A stretch of 33,148 nucleotides of DNA. It comes from CAXSEF01 sp964236585 (GTDB taxonomy: Bacteria > Pseudomonadota > Alphaproteobacteria > Acetobacterales > Acetobacteraceae). The translations under genes were made by a program, and so were the position numbers. The notes below the pieces were generated by a model. It made no database searches. It was given only the letters and a program-made list of their open reading frames with translations, and was not told the DNA's origin. Below, in pieces: positions 32,933 to 33,148 of this stretch. Position 1 is the first letter of the stretch. The number at the start of each line of letters is the position of its first letter. The DNA lies in the NCBI GenBank assembly GCA_964236585.1, contig CAXSFE010000027.1:1-33148 (forward strand). Reading direction: 5' to 3'.

Positions 32933-33052
32933 GCAAGGCTGGGCTCTGCCCAGACCCGCCAGGGGCGAGCCGCCCCTGGACCGGCCTTCCTGAAGGTTCC
33001 GTTCCAAGGATGCCGCTTTCAAGCAGGGGAGCGGAGCACCTGACCTTGCCTG
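32933..33052. repeat. Paired inverted repeat locus (BIME-like) after the ABC exporter
   Basis: The left unit is well kept: CAAGGCTGGGCTCTGCCCAG and CCAGGGGCGAGCCGCCCCTGG. The right arm is decayed (TTCCAAGGATGCCGCTTTC and GGAGCGGAGCACCTGACC). It starts 35 bases after the exporter stop and may act as its terminator. Confidence 0.7.
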
Positions 33053-33068
33053 CGTTGGGCAGTCCCCT

Positions 33069-33097
33069 GTGTCAGCCAATCGTGCCGTTCGTATAAT
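33069..33097 (+). promoter_or_regulatory. Candidate sigma-70 promoter near the right window edge
   Basis: GTGTCA (33069-33074) and a perfect TATAAT (33092-33097) are separated by 17 bases, in a locally A+T-richer stretch after a repeat locus. The gene it would serve lies beyond the window. Confidence 0.4.
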
Positions 33098-33148
33098 ACC
33101 AGCCGCCGAAACGTCTGACTCTGACGGGTCTGGGATTCCCACGATCGC

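Overview
The window reads as a chromosomal segment of a G+C-rich Gram-negative bacterium, most likely an alphaproteobacterium and possibly of the Acetobacteraceae. This rests on very high G+C in third codon positions, outer-membrane and lipoprotein genes, a Tat-exported reductase, and an interspersed palindromic repeat of the kind common in the intergenic regions of that group. The taxonomic guess is inference. No rRNA, tRNA, CRISPR array or replication gene was seen.

Region 1 (1-3600) is an insertion-scarred boundary. The tail of an outer-membrane protein, a small exported protein and a truncated lipoprotein run into scrambled IS5-family remnants. An exported esterase of visibly lower G+C follows, then a 3'-truncated IS630-family transposase.

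Region 2 (3597-16072) is a divergent catabolic locus. The minus-strand operon runs from a periplasmic sugar-binding protein through ABC ATPase, permease, FGGY kinase and SDR dehydrogenase to an FAD-linked 2-hydroxyacid dehydrogenase. The plus-strand operon encodes a cupin-type phosphoglucose isomerase, a KDPG-type aldolase, an AroE-like dehydrogenase, an UlaG-like metallohydrolase, a HexR/RpiR regulator and a HAD phosphatase. The 209-base divergent control region holds a 15-base sequence close to the HexR operator consensus. Together the genes describe uptake, oxidation, phosphorylation, hydrolytic lactone or ring opening, and aldol cleavage to pyruvate. The substrate is not obvious; a polyol, sugar acid or cyclitol is possible.

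Region 3 (16074-22966) has a control region with a 10-base-period repeat, then a tripartite RND efflux system (inner-membrane pump, adaptor, outer-membrane factor).

Region 4 (23127-28239, minus strand) encodes an SDR, LarC, LarE, LarB and a Tat-dependent aldo/keto reductase. LarB, LarC and LarE make the nickel-pincer nucleotide cofactor, but no LarA is present. A perfect parS centromere sequence lies inside larC, in the linker after a histidine-rich stretch.

Region 5 (28445-33148) holds an amidase, two small lipoproteins (one only 50 residues) and an ABC exporter. From 19.9 kb onward, gene ends are punctuated by a paired inverted-repeat family resembling BIMEs; I saw none of these before 19.9 kb.
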